The notes beneath the pieces were generated by a model. That model was not told the DNA's origin and did no database searches. It saw nothing but the letters and a program-made list of their open reading frames with translations. DNA of 64,000 nucleotides from a bacterium. GTDB lineage: Bacteria > Desulfobacterota > Binatia > DP-6. The position numbers and the translations under genes are program-made. Below, piece by piece: positions 38,176-46,954 of this stretch; within the stretch, counting starts at the first letter, position 1, and each line of letters opens with the position of its first letter. The stretch covers positions 372,001-436,000 of the forward strand of contig JAHCID010000002.1 of NCBI GenBank assembly GCA_026129405.1. The letters run 5' to 3'.

Positions 38176-41100
38176 ATGGGCCCCCGGCAGACGCCCCGCG
38201 GCACCCTGCGCCCGGTCCCGGTGCCCACGGGAGCGGCCCGCACGGCGACGCCGCGGGCGCGCACGACGCCCGCGGCCGGCGCGGCGTTCGTCGGCCGCGG
38301 CGACGAGCTCGACGTCTTCGCACGAACGCTCGGTGACGCGGAGACCGGCGGCGCGCTGCTGGTGCTCACCGGGCCCGCAGGCATCGGCAAGACGCGGCTC
38401 GCCGACGCGATGTCGGCGGCGGCCCGCGCGCAGGGCTGGCGGGTCGCGTGGGGCCGCTGCTGGGAGAGCGGCGGGCAGCCTGCGTTCTGGCCCTGGATCG
38501 AGGCGCTGCGCGTGCTCGGCGCCCGCATGCCCGCCTGGGACGCCATCGTCGAGCGCATCGAGGGACGCCCGGTCGAGTCGCGCCCGAGCGACCCGGAGGC
38601 GGCGCGATTCGCGCTCATGGACCGCGTCGTGTGCGCCCTGCGCGACGACGCGCGCGCGGCGCCGCTCGTCCTCGTCCTCGACGACCTGCACGTCGCCGAC
38701 CGCGCCTCGCTGCTGCTCCTGCGCCTGGTGGCCCGCGCGCTGCGCGGCCTGCCGGGCGTCGTCCTCGTCGGAACGTACCGCGACGCCGAGGACGGGACCC
38801 CGGCGGCGACCGCGAGCGAGCTTCACGCCGTGGCGCGCGAGGGACGGCGGCTGCGGCTGCGCGTCCTCAGCCGTGCGGCGGTCGCGGACTGGCTCGCGGC
38901 GACGGTGCCGAGCAGCGCCGAGGCGCTCGATGCGGTCTACGCGGCGACGGGCGGCCTGCCGCTCGCTCTCGCCCGCTGGCTGCGGCATCCGGGGGACGAC
39001 GCCGGGCTCGACGTCGCCGCCGTCGTGCGGACGCCGCTGGCGGCCTTGTCGGCACCGGCCCGGCGGGCGCTCGGCCTGCGGGCCGTGGTCGGGCGGACGG
39101 CGGCGCCCGCGGCGCTCGTACGCGCCGCGGCGCTGGCGCATCCGCCGATCGTGCTCGACGCCGTGATCGGCGAGCAGATGGCGGCCGGCCTGCTCGCGAC
39201 GGACGGCTCCGACGTACGCTTCCCGCACGAGCTCGTGCGCCAGGCGGTCTACGACGCGCTCGATCCGGAGGAGCGGACGGCATGGCACCGCCTGGCGGCC
39301 GAAGCGCTCGCGGGCGCGGACGGCGGCGCCGCGGCGCGCGCGCATCATCTCCTCGCCGCGGGCGACGACGCCGCCGCGGCGGACGCCCGCTCGATGCCGG
39401 CGCGCAGGCGCTGGCCGCGCTCGCCCGCCCAGGCGAGCGCGGCGCTGGAACGCGGCGGAACAACGCGCGCCCGCACCGTCGGCGTCGACCCGCGTGCGGC
39501 TGCCTGGCCTCGTCGCCGCCTGGGGCGCGGGGGATCTGGCCGGGATGCGCACCGCCCATGCGCGTGCCGCGGCGTTGGCACGCGCCCGGCGTGACGCCCC
39601 CGGCGCGGCAGTGCTGCTCGCCCGCGCGGCGCTGGGCTTCGCCGGTCACCAGCAGCGCGCCCACGTCACCTTCGAGCCCGAGGTCGTCGAGCTCCTCGAG
39701 GAGGCGCTGGCGGCGCTGCCGGGCGCCGAGCGCGCGCTGCGCGCCTGGCTCGGCGCCCGGCTGGCCTACGCGCTCTACGCGCACCCGGGCTCGGCGGAGC
39801 GGCGGCAGGTCCTCTGCGCCGACGCACTCGGGCTCGTGCGCGACGACGACGAGGCTGCCGTCCTCCGCTCCGTGCTGAGCGACGCCCGCTGGGCGCTCTG
39901 GGGCGTGCAGCCGCCCGCGGAGCGGCGCCGGCTGGGCGAGCGGCTGGCGGTGCTCGCCGCGCGCACGGGCGACCGGGAGCTGGCGATCGTCGAGACCGGA
40001 TGGCGCTTCGTCGACGCCCTCGAGCTCGGGGACGCGCACGCCGACGACGCCTTCGCCGAGTATGCGGCCCGCGCGCAGGAGCTGGGACGCCCGTGGTACG
40101 CCTGGTACGTCGCGCGCTTCGGCGCGCTGCGCGCGCTCGCCGAGGGGCGCCTCGACGACGCCGAGCGCCTCGCCGGCGAGGGGCTCGCGGCCGCGCAGGC
40201 GCTGCCGCATCCCGACGGCGGCATCGTCTTCGGCACGCTCCTCCTCGCGCTGCGGGCCGCGCAGGGGCGCGCCGGCGAGGTCGCGCCCGCGCTCCAGGCC
40301 ACCATCGCCAGCTATCCGTCGTTGCCGCTGCTGCGCTGGGTGGCGGCGTGGCTGGTCGCGGTCCAGGGTCGCACCGAGGCGGCGCGCGCGGCGCTCGACG
40401 ACCTCGCCGCGCGCGACTTCGCCGACCTGCCGTCGGGCTACACCCGCCTGCCCGCCGCGGCGCACGCGGCCATGCTCTGCGCCGCCGTCGGCGACGCAGC
40501 GCGCGCGGCGCAGCTCGAAGCGATCCTCGCGCCGTACGCGGGCCGGTGCGTCGTGGTGGGATTCGGCGTCGTCTGTCTCGGCGCCGTCGATCATCACCGC
40601 GGCCTCCTGGCGCTCGCTGCCGGCGCTCCGGCACGGGCGCGGGCACTCCTGGAGCAGGGCCTCGCCGTCCACCGTCGGCTCCGCGCGCACGCTCTCGTGC
40701 TCGAGAGCGAGCTGGCGCTCGCGACCGCGCGTGCCGCTCTCGGGGAGGCGACCGGCGACGAGCTCGGGCGGATCGCGCGGCGCGCGGCCGGGCTCGGTCT
40801 GGCCGGCATCGCGGCGCGCGCGTCGTTCGGGGCGTCCGTGGCGGCCCCGGCGGCGGCCGGCGCGGCGATCTTCGTGCGCCGCGGCGACTACTGGCACGTC
40901 GGCTTCGGCGCCACGGGGACGCCGCTCAAGCACGTCCTCGGGTTCACCTACATCGCCCATCTGCTGCGCCATCCCGACCGTGACGTCGCCGCGCTCGAGC
41001 TCGTGGCACAGGACAAGGCCGCGCCGAACGGCGGCGCCGTCGACGCGGGCGACGCCGGCGTGCTGCTGGACGACCAGGCGATCGCCGCCTATCGGCGCCG

Positions 41101-41416
41101 GCGTCGCGAGGTCGCGGCCGAGCTGGACGAGGCGGAGGCGCGGCACGATCTCGGCCACGTCGAGCGCCTGCGCGGCGAGCTGGCCGTCCTTGAGGACGAG
41201 CTGGCGCGGGCGCTCACCCTCTCGGGCCGGTCCCGGCGCGGGGGCTCGGCGTCGGAGCGGGCGCGCGTCAGCGTCGCCAAGCGCATCCACGCCGCGCTGC
41301 GGCGCATCGCCGCCGCCGATGCGGCGCTGGGGCGCTACCTGGACGCCACCCTGCGCACCGGAGCCACCTGTTCCTACCGGCCTGATCCGGGCCGGGTCGT
41401 ACGCTGGACCCTCTGA
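38176..41416 (+). pseudogene. AAA ATPase / TPR-type signalling protein, split by frameshifts near 39400-39495
   Basis: Two long frames together give one protein of about 1070 residues. The first (38176 to about 39400) has an AAA/NB-ARC-like ATPase: Walker A TGPAGIGKT (65-73), Walker B VLVLDDLHVAD, and FPHELVRQAVYDALDPEERTAWHRLAAEAL. The second (from about 39495) has TPR-like helices (AALARARRDAPGAAVLLARAAL, LALRAAQGRAGEVAPALQATIA). It ends in a module I have seen at the C-terminus of such ATPases: GDYWHVGFGATGTPLKHVLGFTYIAHLLRHPDRDV and AKRIHAALRRIAAADAALGRYLD, ending RTGATCSYRP. Between them the sequence needs at least one, probably two, frame changes (LDAGAQALAALA appears in the third frame). 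Decay or assembly error are both possible. Probably a stimulus-sensing regulator. Confidence 0.78.
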
Positions 41417-41420
41417 CCGC

Positions 41421-41437
41421 GCGTCACATCGTGACGC
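41421..41437 (+). terminator. Short stem-loop after the AAA ATPase
   Basis: GCGTCAC (41421-41427), ATC loop and GTGACGC (41431-41437), five bases after the stop. There is no T-tract. Confidence 0.45.
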
Positions 41438-41494
41438 CGCCGGTCACGCGGCTTTCGGGAGGGCGCGGAAGGGCGCCCCGGAAAGGACCCCATC

Positions 41495-41932
41495 ATGCGC
41501 ACTTCCCGTCTCGCCCGCTCCGTGTTCGGCCTCCTCGTCCTCGCCACCGCATCGCCCGCGCTGGCGGCCGACCTCTGCGTCTACAAGGGCGCCTCGACGC
41601 CCATCCTCATCGCCCGGCCGTGGAAGGTGCCCGCGATCGGCCGCTGCCGGCCGATCACCGGCACGGGCGGCAGCGGCGGCATGGCCTACGGCACCGTGTG
41701 CCGTAGCTCCGACGGCAAGATCCTCCGCTTCGGCTACACGGTGTCTCGGCAGGGCGGCGCCTTCTTCGACCCGCCGAGGCGGGACCACTTCGGGTTCGGG
41801 CTCCCGTATCCGGAGCTGAGCAGCGCCTTCGGCGGCGAGGTCGTCACGCTGCTGTTCGGCGAGTCGACGGTGTCGAGCGGCGTCACGGGCGCGCTCCATG
41901 CCGAGAAGTGCACCGGTCCGGCGATCAACTGA
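41495..41932 (+). CDS. Small exported protein of unknown function
   Basis: 145 residues, ATG at 41495 with GGAAAGGA upstream. The signal peptide ends near LAAD (residue about 25). The mature part has four Cys (LCVYKGASTP, GRCRPITGTGG, GTVCRSSDGK, AEKCTGP) and no motif I can name. Its last 8 bases overlap the 3' end of the convergent TetR gene. A periplasmic role is inferred from the signal peptide only. Confidence 0.7.
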   Translation: MRTSRLARSVFGLLVLATASPALAADLCVYKGASTPILIARPWKVPAIGRCRPITGTGGSGGMAYGTVCRSSDGKILRFGYTVSRQGGAFFDPPRRDHFGFGLPYPELSSAFGGEVVTLLFGESTVSSGVTGALHAEKCTGPAIN

Positions 41933-42689
41933 GCGGCGGACGATCGGGCGCGCCGCGATCGGGCCGCCGACCGGTCGCGTCCGCGGTCGGCAGCGCCGCC
42001 ACGCCCGCGCCCGTGCCGGCGAGCGTGGCGGTGGCGATGCGCAGCATGACGCGGCGGGTGCGCGCGAGCCGGGCGGCCGTGACCGCACGTCCCTCGTCGC
42101 TCTCCTCGAGCATGATGCGGGTGACCCCCTCGAGTGCGAGGACGAGGGCGCGGGGCAGCATCGGATCGACGCGTGCCCGGCCCGGGGCGGCGTCGGCGGC
42201 TTCGAGCAGCGCGGCGAGGGCCGCGTGCACCTCGAGGCGGCGCGCGCGCAGCGGGGACTCGTGGTGCTGCGCCTCGCTGCCCAGCACCCAGACGAGACGG
42301 CCGAGGTCGCGCGCGTGGCCGAGGTGGACGTCGATGCAGCGCTCCACGCGGCGCAGCGGGTCGTGCTCCGCGCGGACCGCCTCCCGGCAGCGGTCGAGCA
42401 GCATCTCGGTGCCCGCGTGGTAGAGGGCGGCCATGACGTCCTCCTTGCCCGCGTAGAGCCGGTAGAACGTGCGGCGGGCGACGCCCGCTTCCTGGAGGAT
42501 GCGGGCCACCGACGCGGCACGCGCACCGTCGGCGGCGAAGACGATGGCGCCGCCGCGCAGGATCGTCGCCCGCGCCGCGTCTTCGCCGAGCTGGACGCCG
42601 GACGATCCGCGCGCCGGCGCGCGGCGTCGCGACCGCGCACCGTGCCGAGCCGTCGTGCGGGCGTGATCGCCGGAGCCGCGTGCCGCCAT
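41925..42689 (-). CDS. TetR/AcrR-family transcriptional repressor
   Basis: 254 residues, ATG at 42689. The N-terminal 38 residues are Arg-rich and probably disordered. The helix-turn-helix is clear at about 40-90: RATILRGGAIVFAADGARAASVARILQEAGVARRTFYRLYAGKEDVMAALY. The rest is a helical ligand-binding domain of typical size. A 7-bp inverted repeat lies just upstream (42712-42730), over the start of the divergent gene, and is its probable operator; autorepression and control of the divergent genes are therefore likely. The ligand is unknown. The downstream divergent run (TPR-like protein, hydrolase, DUF3556) suggests a lipid-like or hydrophobic effector, but that is a guess. Confidence 0.9.
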   Translation of the reverse strand: MAARGSGDHARTTARHGARSRRRAPARGSSGVQLGEDAARATILRGGAIVFAADGARAASVARILQEAGVARRTFYRLYAGKEDVMAALYHAGTEMLLDRCREAVRAEHDPLRRVERCIDVHLGHARDLGRLVWVLGSEAQHHESPLRARRLEVHAALAALLEAADAAPGRARVDPMLPRALVLALEGVTRIMLEESDEGRAVTAARLARTRRVMLRIATATLAGTGAGVAALPTADATGRRPDRGAPDRPPLS

Positions 42690-42702
42690 GGCACGATCGA
42701 CC

Positions 42703-42730
42703 TTGACACCAGGTAGACGCGCTGTCTACC
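42703..42730 (+). promoter_or_regulatory. Promoter -35 box plus palindromic TetR-type operator
   Basis: TTGACA at 42703-42708 is a perfect -35 box on the plus strand. GGTAGAC (42712-42718) and GTCTACC (42724-42730) form a perfect inverted repeat with a 5-base spacer, covering the -35 to -10 interval; TCTACC is the nearest, weak -10. The TetR gene starts 23 bases to the left on the other strand, so one site can shut both directions. Confidence 0.75.
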
Positions 42731-42751
42731 GTGCGGCCCGGCGCCCCGCGA

Positions 42752-43363
42752 ATGCCCAGCCCGCGAGACCATCGGCGGTCGCTCCGCCTCGCCGCTCTGT
42801 CGACAGCGCTCGCGGGCGTGCTGCTCGCCGCCGTGATCCTCGGTGGACGGCGAAGGGAGGGCGAGCGCCCGTCCGCCGTCCCCGCAGCGTCGGCGAGCTC
42901 CGACCTCGCCGTGTGCACGTCCGCTGCGGCGCGCACGGCTCGCCGCGCCGCGTCCCGAGCCTCCGCGGCCGTCGGCGTCTCCCGTCCCGCCGCCGCGTTG
43001 CTCGCCGACGCGGCCGAGGCCCGCCGCCAGGGCGACCTCCGCACCACGCTCGCGCTGCTCCAGGCCGCCGTCGCCGGCACACCCTCGGTCGAGACGCACG
43101 CGGCGCTCGGCGGCCTGTACTTCGAGCTCGGCGCCGCAGGCCCCGCCGTGCGCAACCTGCGCGCCGCGGCCGACGGCGATCCCGCCGACGCCGATCGCTG
43201 GATCGCGCTCGCCAACGCGCTCGTCCTGGCGCCCGACCCGTTCGCCGCCGCCGAGGCGCTCGACCACGCGCGCCGCGCCGAGCCGGGGCTGCGCGTCCGC
43301 CGCGACGGCGGCGGCTGGATCGTGCGCGAGCCGCCCGCACCCGACGCCGATCCGACACCCTGA
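42752..43363 (+). CDS. Membrane-anchored TPR-like protein
   Basis: 203 residues. The ATG at 42752 is chosen over a GTG at 42731 because the latter lies on the operator edge, where transcription would barely have started. One N-terminal membrane segment (LAALSTALAGVLLAAVILGG) follows a basic stretch. The C-terminal half has TPR-like helices (AEARRQGDLRTTLALLQAAVAGTPSVETHAALGGLYFELG, DADRWIALANALVLAPDPFAAAEALDHA). Probably a periplasm-facing scaffold. First gene of a likely operon controlled by the palindrome; the next gene begins 11 bases after its stop. Confidence 0.72.
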   Translation: MPSPRDHRRSLRLAALSTALAGVLLAAVILGGRRREGERPSAVPAASASSDLAVCTSAAARTARRAASRASAAVGVSRPAAALLADAAEARRQGDLRTTLALLQAAVAGTPSVETHAALGGLYFELGAAGPAVRNLRAAADGDPADADRWIALANALVLAPDPFAAAEALDHARRAEPGLRVRRDGGGWIVREPPAPDADPTP

Positions 43364-43374
43364 AGGGAGCCGTC

Positions 43375-44814
43375 ATGCGTTTCCGTCCCGCCTGGATGAT
43401 CACCACCCTGCTCCTGCTCGGCGCCGTCGGCTCGGCGCGCGCGCAGTGTCCGCCCGGCGTCGGCTGCACCGAGTACCTCGGCGCCGCGCGCAACGGCTCC
43501 TACTTCCGCATCCTCGTGCCCGACGCCTGGGACGGCGACGTCTTCCTCGTGAACCACGGGCTGACGCTCGATCCGCTCACCATCGCGCCGCACCATACCT
43601 GCATGGGCGCGCCGGCGACGGCGTGCTCCGTCGACGCCGACTGCGCCGGCGCCGGCACCGGCGTCTGCAACCAGATATCCATGCTCGGCTTCGATCAGAT
43701 CGTCCTGCCGATGGGGAAGGCGGTGGCCGCGTCGACGTTCAGCCAGACGAGCTGGGCGGTCTTCCGCAGCCGCGCCGACCTGAAGGCGATCCTCAAGTTC
43801 CTCGGGCGCAAGGGCCCGGGGAAGCCGAAGCGCATCATCGTGACGGGCATGTCGGGCGGCGGTGCGGTGACGGTCGACGCCACGATGCGGCTCAGGGCGG
43901 GCAAGATGATCCACGGCGCGATCCCGCTGTGCTCGGCGTCGGCCGGCGGCCTGCCGACGGTGGATGCGGCGACCGACGTGCGGCTGGTCTACGATTTCCT
44001 GTGCAACGACGTCCCCGGCGGCAGCTTCGACAGCCTGCCCGACGTCGGCAATCCGGAGATGACCGAGATCGAGCTGGGCCTGATCATGAATACGTGCCTC
44101 GGCTGGCTCGCCCCGAGCGCGAATCCCGCCGTGGCTGCAGCGCAGAGGGCGCGCCTCGACGCGATGTACGCGCTGACGCGCATCCCGCCGCCGAACTTCA
44201 ACCTCGCGCACGTCACCGGCTTCTCGGTCCTGGCGATGGGGCAGGTCGTCGCCGACCCGAAGCGCCTCGGCGGGCGGCGTCCCGGCTGGAACGACGAGGT
44301 CGACTACACCACCGTGTTCGCCGGCTCGGCGGCGCAGGCGTTCAACGCCGCGGTGCCGCGCTTCCGGCGCGGGCCGGGACGCAAGAAGATGGCGAACAAC
44401 ACGCGCATCGACTTTACGCGCGGTCCCGCGAAGCGCGTGAACTATCCCATCCTCTCCTTCGCCGGCCGCGGCGACCACATCACGACCCCGGAGTTCCAGA
44501 AGGTCTACGCCGACGCCGCGGCATACGGCGGCAAGGACCACGCGCTGGTCTGGGGCAGCACCGCCGGACACTGCGCCTACACGCCGCACGAGCTGCGCGC
44601 GGTGGTGCTGGAGTATCTCGAGTGGCTCGACGGCTACGGCACGCCCGCCGAAGACCGGCCGACGACCGCCGACGTCCTCGCCCGCTGCCTGTCGCTGCCC
44701 GGGGCGTCGCCGTCGGTGTGCAACTTCGACACCGCCTTCACGCCGGGCCCGCTGGTGGCGCGCACGCCGGCACGCGCCGACTGGCCCGTCCCCGCGAAGA
44801 GCCCGTTGCCCTGA
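43375..44814 (+). CDS. Exported alpha/beta hydrolase
   Basis: 479 residues, ATG at 43375 preceded by AAGGGAG. Signal peptide about 1-23. Hydrolase features: an oxyanion-type VNHGLTLD (59-66), the nucleophile elbow GMSGGG with S160, an Asp in FAGRGDHITTPEF and a His in STAGHCAYTPHE. These form a plausible Ser-Asp-His triad. A Cys-rich insert (CMGAPATACSVDADCAGAGT) precedes the elbow. Length is larger than simple esterases, closer to feruloyl-esterase or tannase-like exported enzymes. The substrate is unknown. It probably belongs to the TetR-controlled operon, between the TPR-like protein and the DUF3556 membrane protein. Confidence 0.85.
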   Translation: MRFRPAWMITTLLLLGAVGSARAQCPPGVGCTEYLGAARNGSYFRILVPDAWDGDVFLVNHGLTLDPLTIAPHHTCMGAPATACSVDADCAGAGTGVCNQISMLGFDQIVLPMGKAVAASTFSQTSWAVFRSRADLKAILKFLGRKGPGKPKRIIVTGMSGGGAVTVDATMRLRAGKMIHGAIPLCSASAGGLPTVDAATDVRLVYDFLCNDVPGGSFDSLPDVGNPEMTEIELGLIMNTCLGWLAPSANPAVAAAQRARLDAMYALTRIPPPNFNLAHVTGFSVLAMGQVVADPKRLGGRRPGWNDEVDYTTVFAGSAAQAFNAAVPRFRRGPGRKKMANNTRIDFTRGPAKRVNYPILSFAGRGDHITTPEFQKVYADAAAYGGKDHALVWGSTAGHCAYTPHELRAVVLEYLEWLDGYGTPAEDRPTTADVLARCLSLPGASPSVCNFDTAFTPGPLVARTPARADWPVPAKSPLP

Positions 44815-44883
44815 TCGGGCGGCCGCTCATGGACAGCGCGGGGTCTTCGATGTCAGAGGAAGGCCCAGCGCAGGGAGGACGCC

Positions 44884-46548
44884 ATGAGCCAGCCCGCGAC
44901 GCAGGCGCCCGCGAGCGAGTTCGATCCCGCCGAGTGGGAGAAGAAGGACTTCACCGAGCGCGTCCGCCTCGGGACGAACATGTACGTCCTGCAGGGGCTC
45001 GACTATCCCCTCGCGGCGTACGCGTTCCACGCGGTGAAGCTGGCGCTCTTCGTCGCCGGCTGGATGTACTTCTGCTCCTTCACGCCCGGGCTCGGCACCG
45101 TGTCCGGGTTCACGTCGTGGGTGTTCGCCGACGTCGCCTTCCAGAAGGCGTTCCTGTGGGCGAGCCTGTTCGAGGTCGCCGGCTTCGGCTGCATGAGCGG
45201 GCCGCTCGGGCTGAAGCTGTGGCCGCCGTTCACCGCGGGGCTGCACTTTCTCTGCCCCGGCACGACGAAGCTGGCGCCGTTCCCGAACCTGCTGCTCTTC
45301 GGCGGGACGCGGCGCACCTGGCTCGACGCCGCGCTCTACGCCGCGTTGCTGCTGTCGTTGCTGCGCGCGCTCGTGCAGCCGGAGATCGGCCCGTCGGTGC
45401 TGGTGCCGATCGTGGTGCTGCTGCCCCTGTGCGGGCTCGGCGACAAGACCATCTTCCTCGCGGCGCGCGTCGAGCACCACTTCGCGATGCTCGTCTGCTT
45501 CACGCTGGCGGGGAGCTGGATCGCGGCCTGCAAATGGGTGCAGCTGGCGATCTGGTTCTGGGCCGGCGTCTCGAAGCTGACGCCGGCGTTCGCCTACGTC
45601 GTGCCGATCATGACGGCGAACAACCCGCTCCTGAAGAGCCCGTGGCTGCGCCGCCGGCTGTTCGTCTCCTACCCGGACGACCTACGCCCGTCGCCGCTGG
45701 CGCGCCTCATGGCGCACGCCGGGACGTTCCTCGAGTTCGCGGCGCCGCTGACGCTGCTCTTCGTCACGCAGGACGGCCCGCTGCTCTATCTCGGCATCGC
45801 ATTCGTCCTGCTGCTGCACGGCTTCATCCTCAGCAACATGCCGATCGCCGCGGTCTTCGAATGGAACGTGCTCAGCGTCTACGCCGGGCTCTTTCTCTTC
45901 CTCGGGCATCCCACCGTGAGCCTGTTCGACGTCGGCTCGCCGCTGCTCGCCGTCTACCTCGTGATCGCGCTCCTCGTGCTGCCGCTCCTCGGCAACCTCG
46001 TGCCGTCGCGCGTGTCGTTCCTGGTGTCGATGCGCTACTACGCCGGCAACTGGGCGTGGAACGCGTGGCTCTTCCGCGACCGCAGCCAGGAGAAGCTCCA
46101 CCGCCTGACGCGCGCGGCGTCGCTTCTCCTCGAGCAGCAGCAACGCTTCCTGCCCGCGGAGCAGGCGGTGCAGGCCGACGCCGGGTTTCTCGCCTTCCGC
46201 ACGCTCCACCTCCAGGGCCGCATTCTCGGGCTGCTGCTGCCGCAGGCCACCGACCACACGCCGTTCCAGCGCTGGACCTACGCCGACGGCGAGACGGTCG
46301 CGGGCTCGGTCGTCGGCTGGAACTTCGGCGAGGGCCACCTCGCCGACGAGCGCCTGCTGGCGGCGGTGCAGGCCCAGTGCGGCTTCGCGCCGGGTGAGCT
46401 GCGCGTCGTCTGCGTCGAGGCGCAACCGTTCCTCGGCTCGACGCTGCACTGGCGCATCGTCGACGCGGCGACGGGGCCGATCGCCGAAGGGCACGCCGAG
46501 CTGGCCAACCTGGCGCGGCGCAAGCCGTGGGACTACGGCGAGGGGTGA
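44884..46548 (+). CDS. DUF3556 family polytopic membrane protein
   Basis: 554 residues, ATG at 44884 with GGGAGGA upstream. About ten to twelve membrane helices are interspersed with a soluble C-terminal ~130 residues. The N-terminal pattern matches the DUF3556 family known from mycobacteria: EWEKKDFTERVRLGTNMYVLQGLDYPLAAYAFHAVKLALF, FTPGLGTVSGFTSWVFADVAFQKAFLWASLFEVAGFGC, and LGLKLWPPFTAGLHFLCPGTTKLAPFP. The function of the family is not established. It follows the exported hydrolase after 69 bases and ends in a hairpin that overlaps its stop, so it is probably the last gene of the TetR-linked run. Confidence 0.87.
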   Translation: MSQPATQAPASEFDPAEWEKKDFTERVRLGTNMYVLQGLDYPLAAYAFHAVKLALFVAGWMYFCSFTPGLGTVSGFTSWVFADVAFQKAFLWASLFEVAGFGCMSGPLGLKLWPPFTAGLHFLCPGTTKLAPFPNLLLFGGTRRTWLDAALYAALLLSLLRALVQPEIGPSVLVPIVVLLPLCGLGDKTIFLAARVEHHFAMLVCFTLAGSWIAACKWVQLAIWFWAGVSKLTPAFAYVVPIMTANNPLLKSPWLRRRLFVSYPDDLRPSPLARLMAHAGTFLEFAAPLTLLFVTQDGPLLYLGIAFVLLLHGFILSNMPIAAVFEWNVLSVYAGLFLFLGHPTVSLFDVGSPLLAVYLVIALLVLPLLGNLVPSRVSFLVSMRYYAGNWAWNAWLFRDRSQEKLHRLTRAASLLLEQQQRFLPAEQAVQADAGFLAFRTLHLQGRILGLLLPQATDHTPFQRWTYADGETVAGSVVGWNFGEGHLADERLLAAVQAQCGFAPGELRVVCVEAQPFLGSTLHWRIVDAATGPIAEGHAELANLARRKPWDYGEG

Positions 46549-46574
46549 GGCGGCGCCGCCGCACGCCGCCTCAC
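46545..46574 (+). terminator. Hairpin overlapping the DUF3556 stop codon
   Basis: GTGAGGCGGCG (46545-46555) pairs perfectly with CGCCGCCTCAC (46564-46574) across an 8-base loop. The TGA stop is within the first arm. Confidence 0.65.
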
Positions 46575-46591
46575 CCTCGGCCCGCGCTGTC

Positions 46592-46935
46592 CATCCCGCC
46601 GGGTTCCAGTCCGTGACGTGTCACCTCGTCAACGGCGGAACCAAGAACATCGTCGTCGATTATTTCTGGATCGACGACGTCGAGACGGCCGCGGCGTTGG
46701 GCAACTCGTCCCTCGGCTGCACCGGCACCGGCTCGTGGGTCATCGTACCGGGTGCGGGCTGCAGCCGGCAGCTCACGTTCAACGCCGCGTGCAACCAGCC
46801 CGACGCGTGCTTCTGCCGTGCCGGCGTCAGCGGCAGCACGACGTCGGTGCGGGGGAGCCTCATCGCCACCGTGACCGGGAGCACCACGGTCATGTCGACG
46901 GAGCTGAAGCTGAAAGTAGGCCCGAGCGACCCGCA
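46592..46935 (+). pseudogene. Fragment of a small exported Cys-containing protein, both ends missing
   Basis: In one frame the translation reads like a real mature protein: HPAGFQSVTCHLVNGGTKN, then a WIDDVETAAALGNSS segment, CTGTGSWVIVPGAGCS, CNQPDACFCRAGVSGST and STTVMSTELKLKVG. There is no signal peptide or good start (only a GTG at 46613) and no stop: the frame runs on into the antisense of the Rhs gene. It occupies most of the 406-base gap between the DUF3556 and Rhs genes. I take it to be the remnant of a gene cut at both ends. The family is not recognised. Confidence 0.5.
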
Positions 46936-46954
46936 CGGCGGGCGGCCGGCGCGA

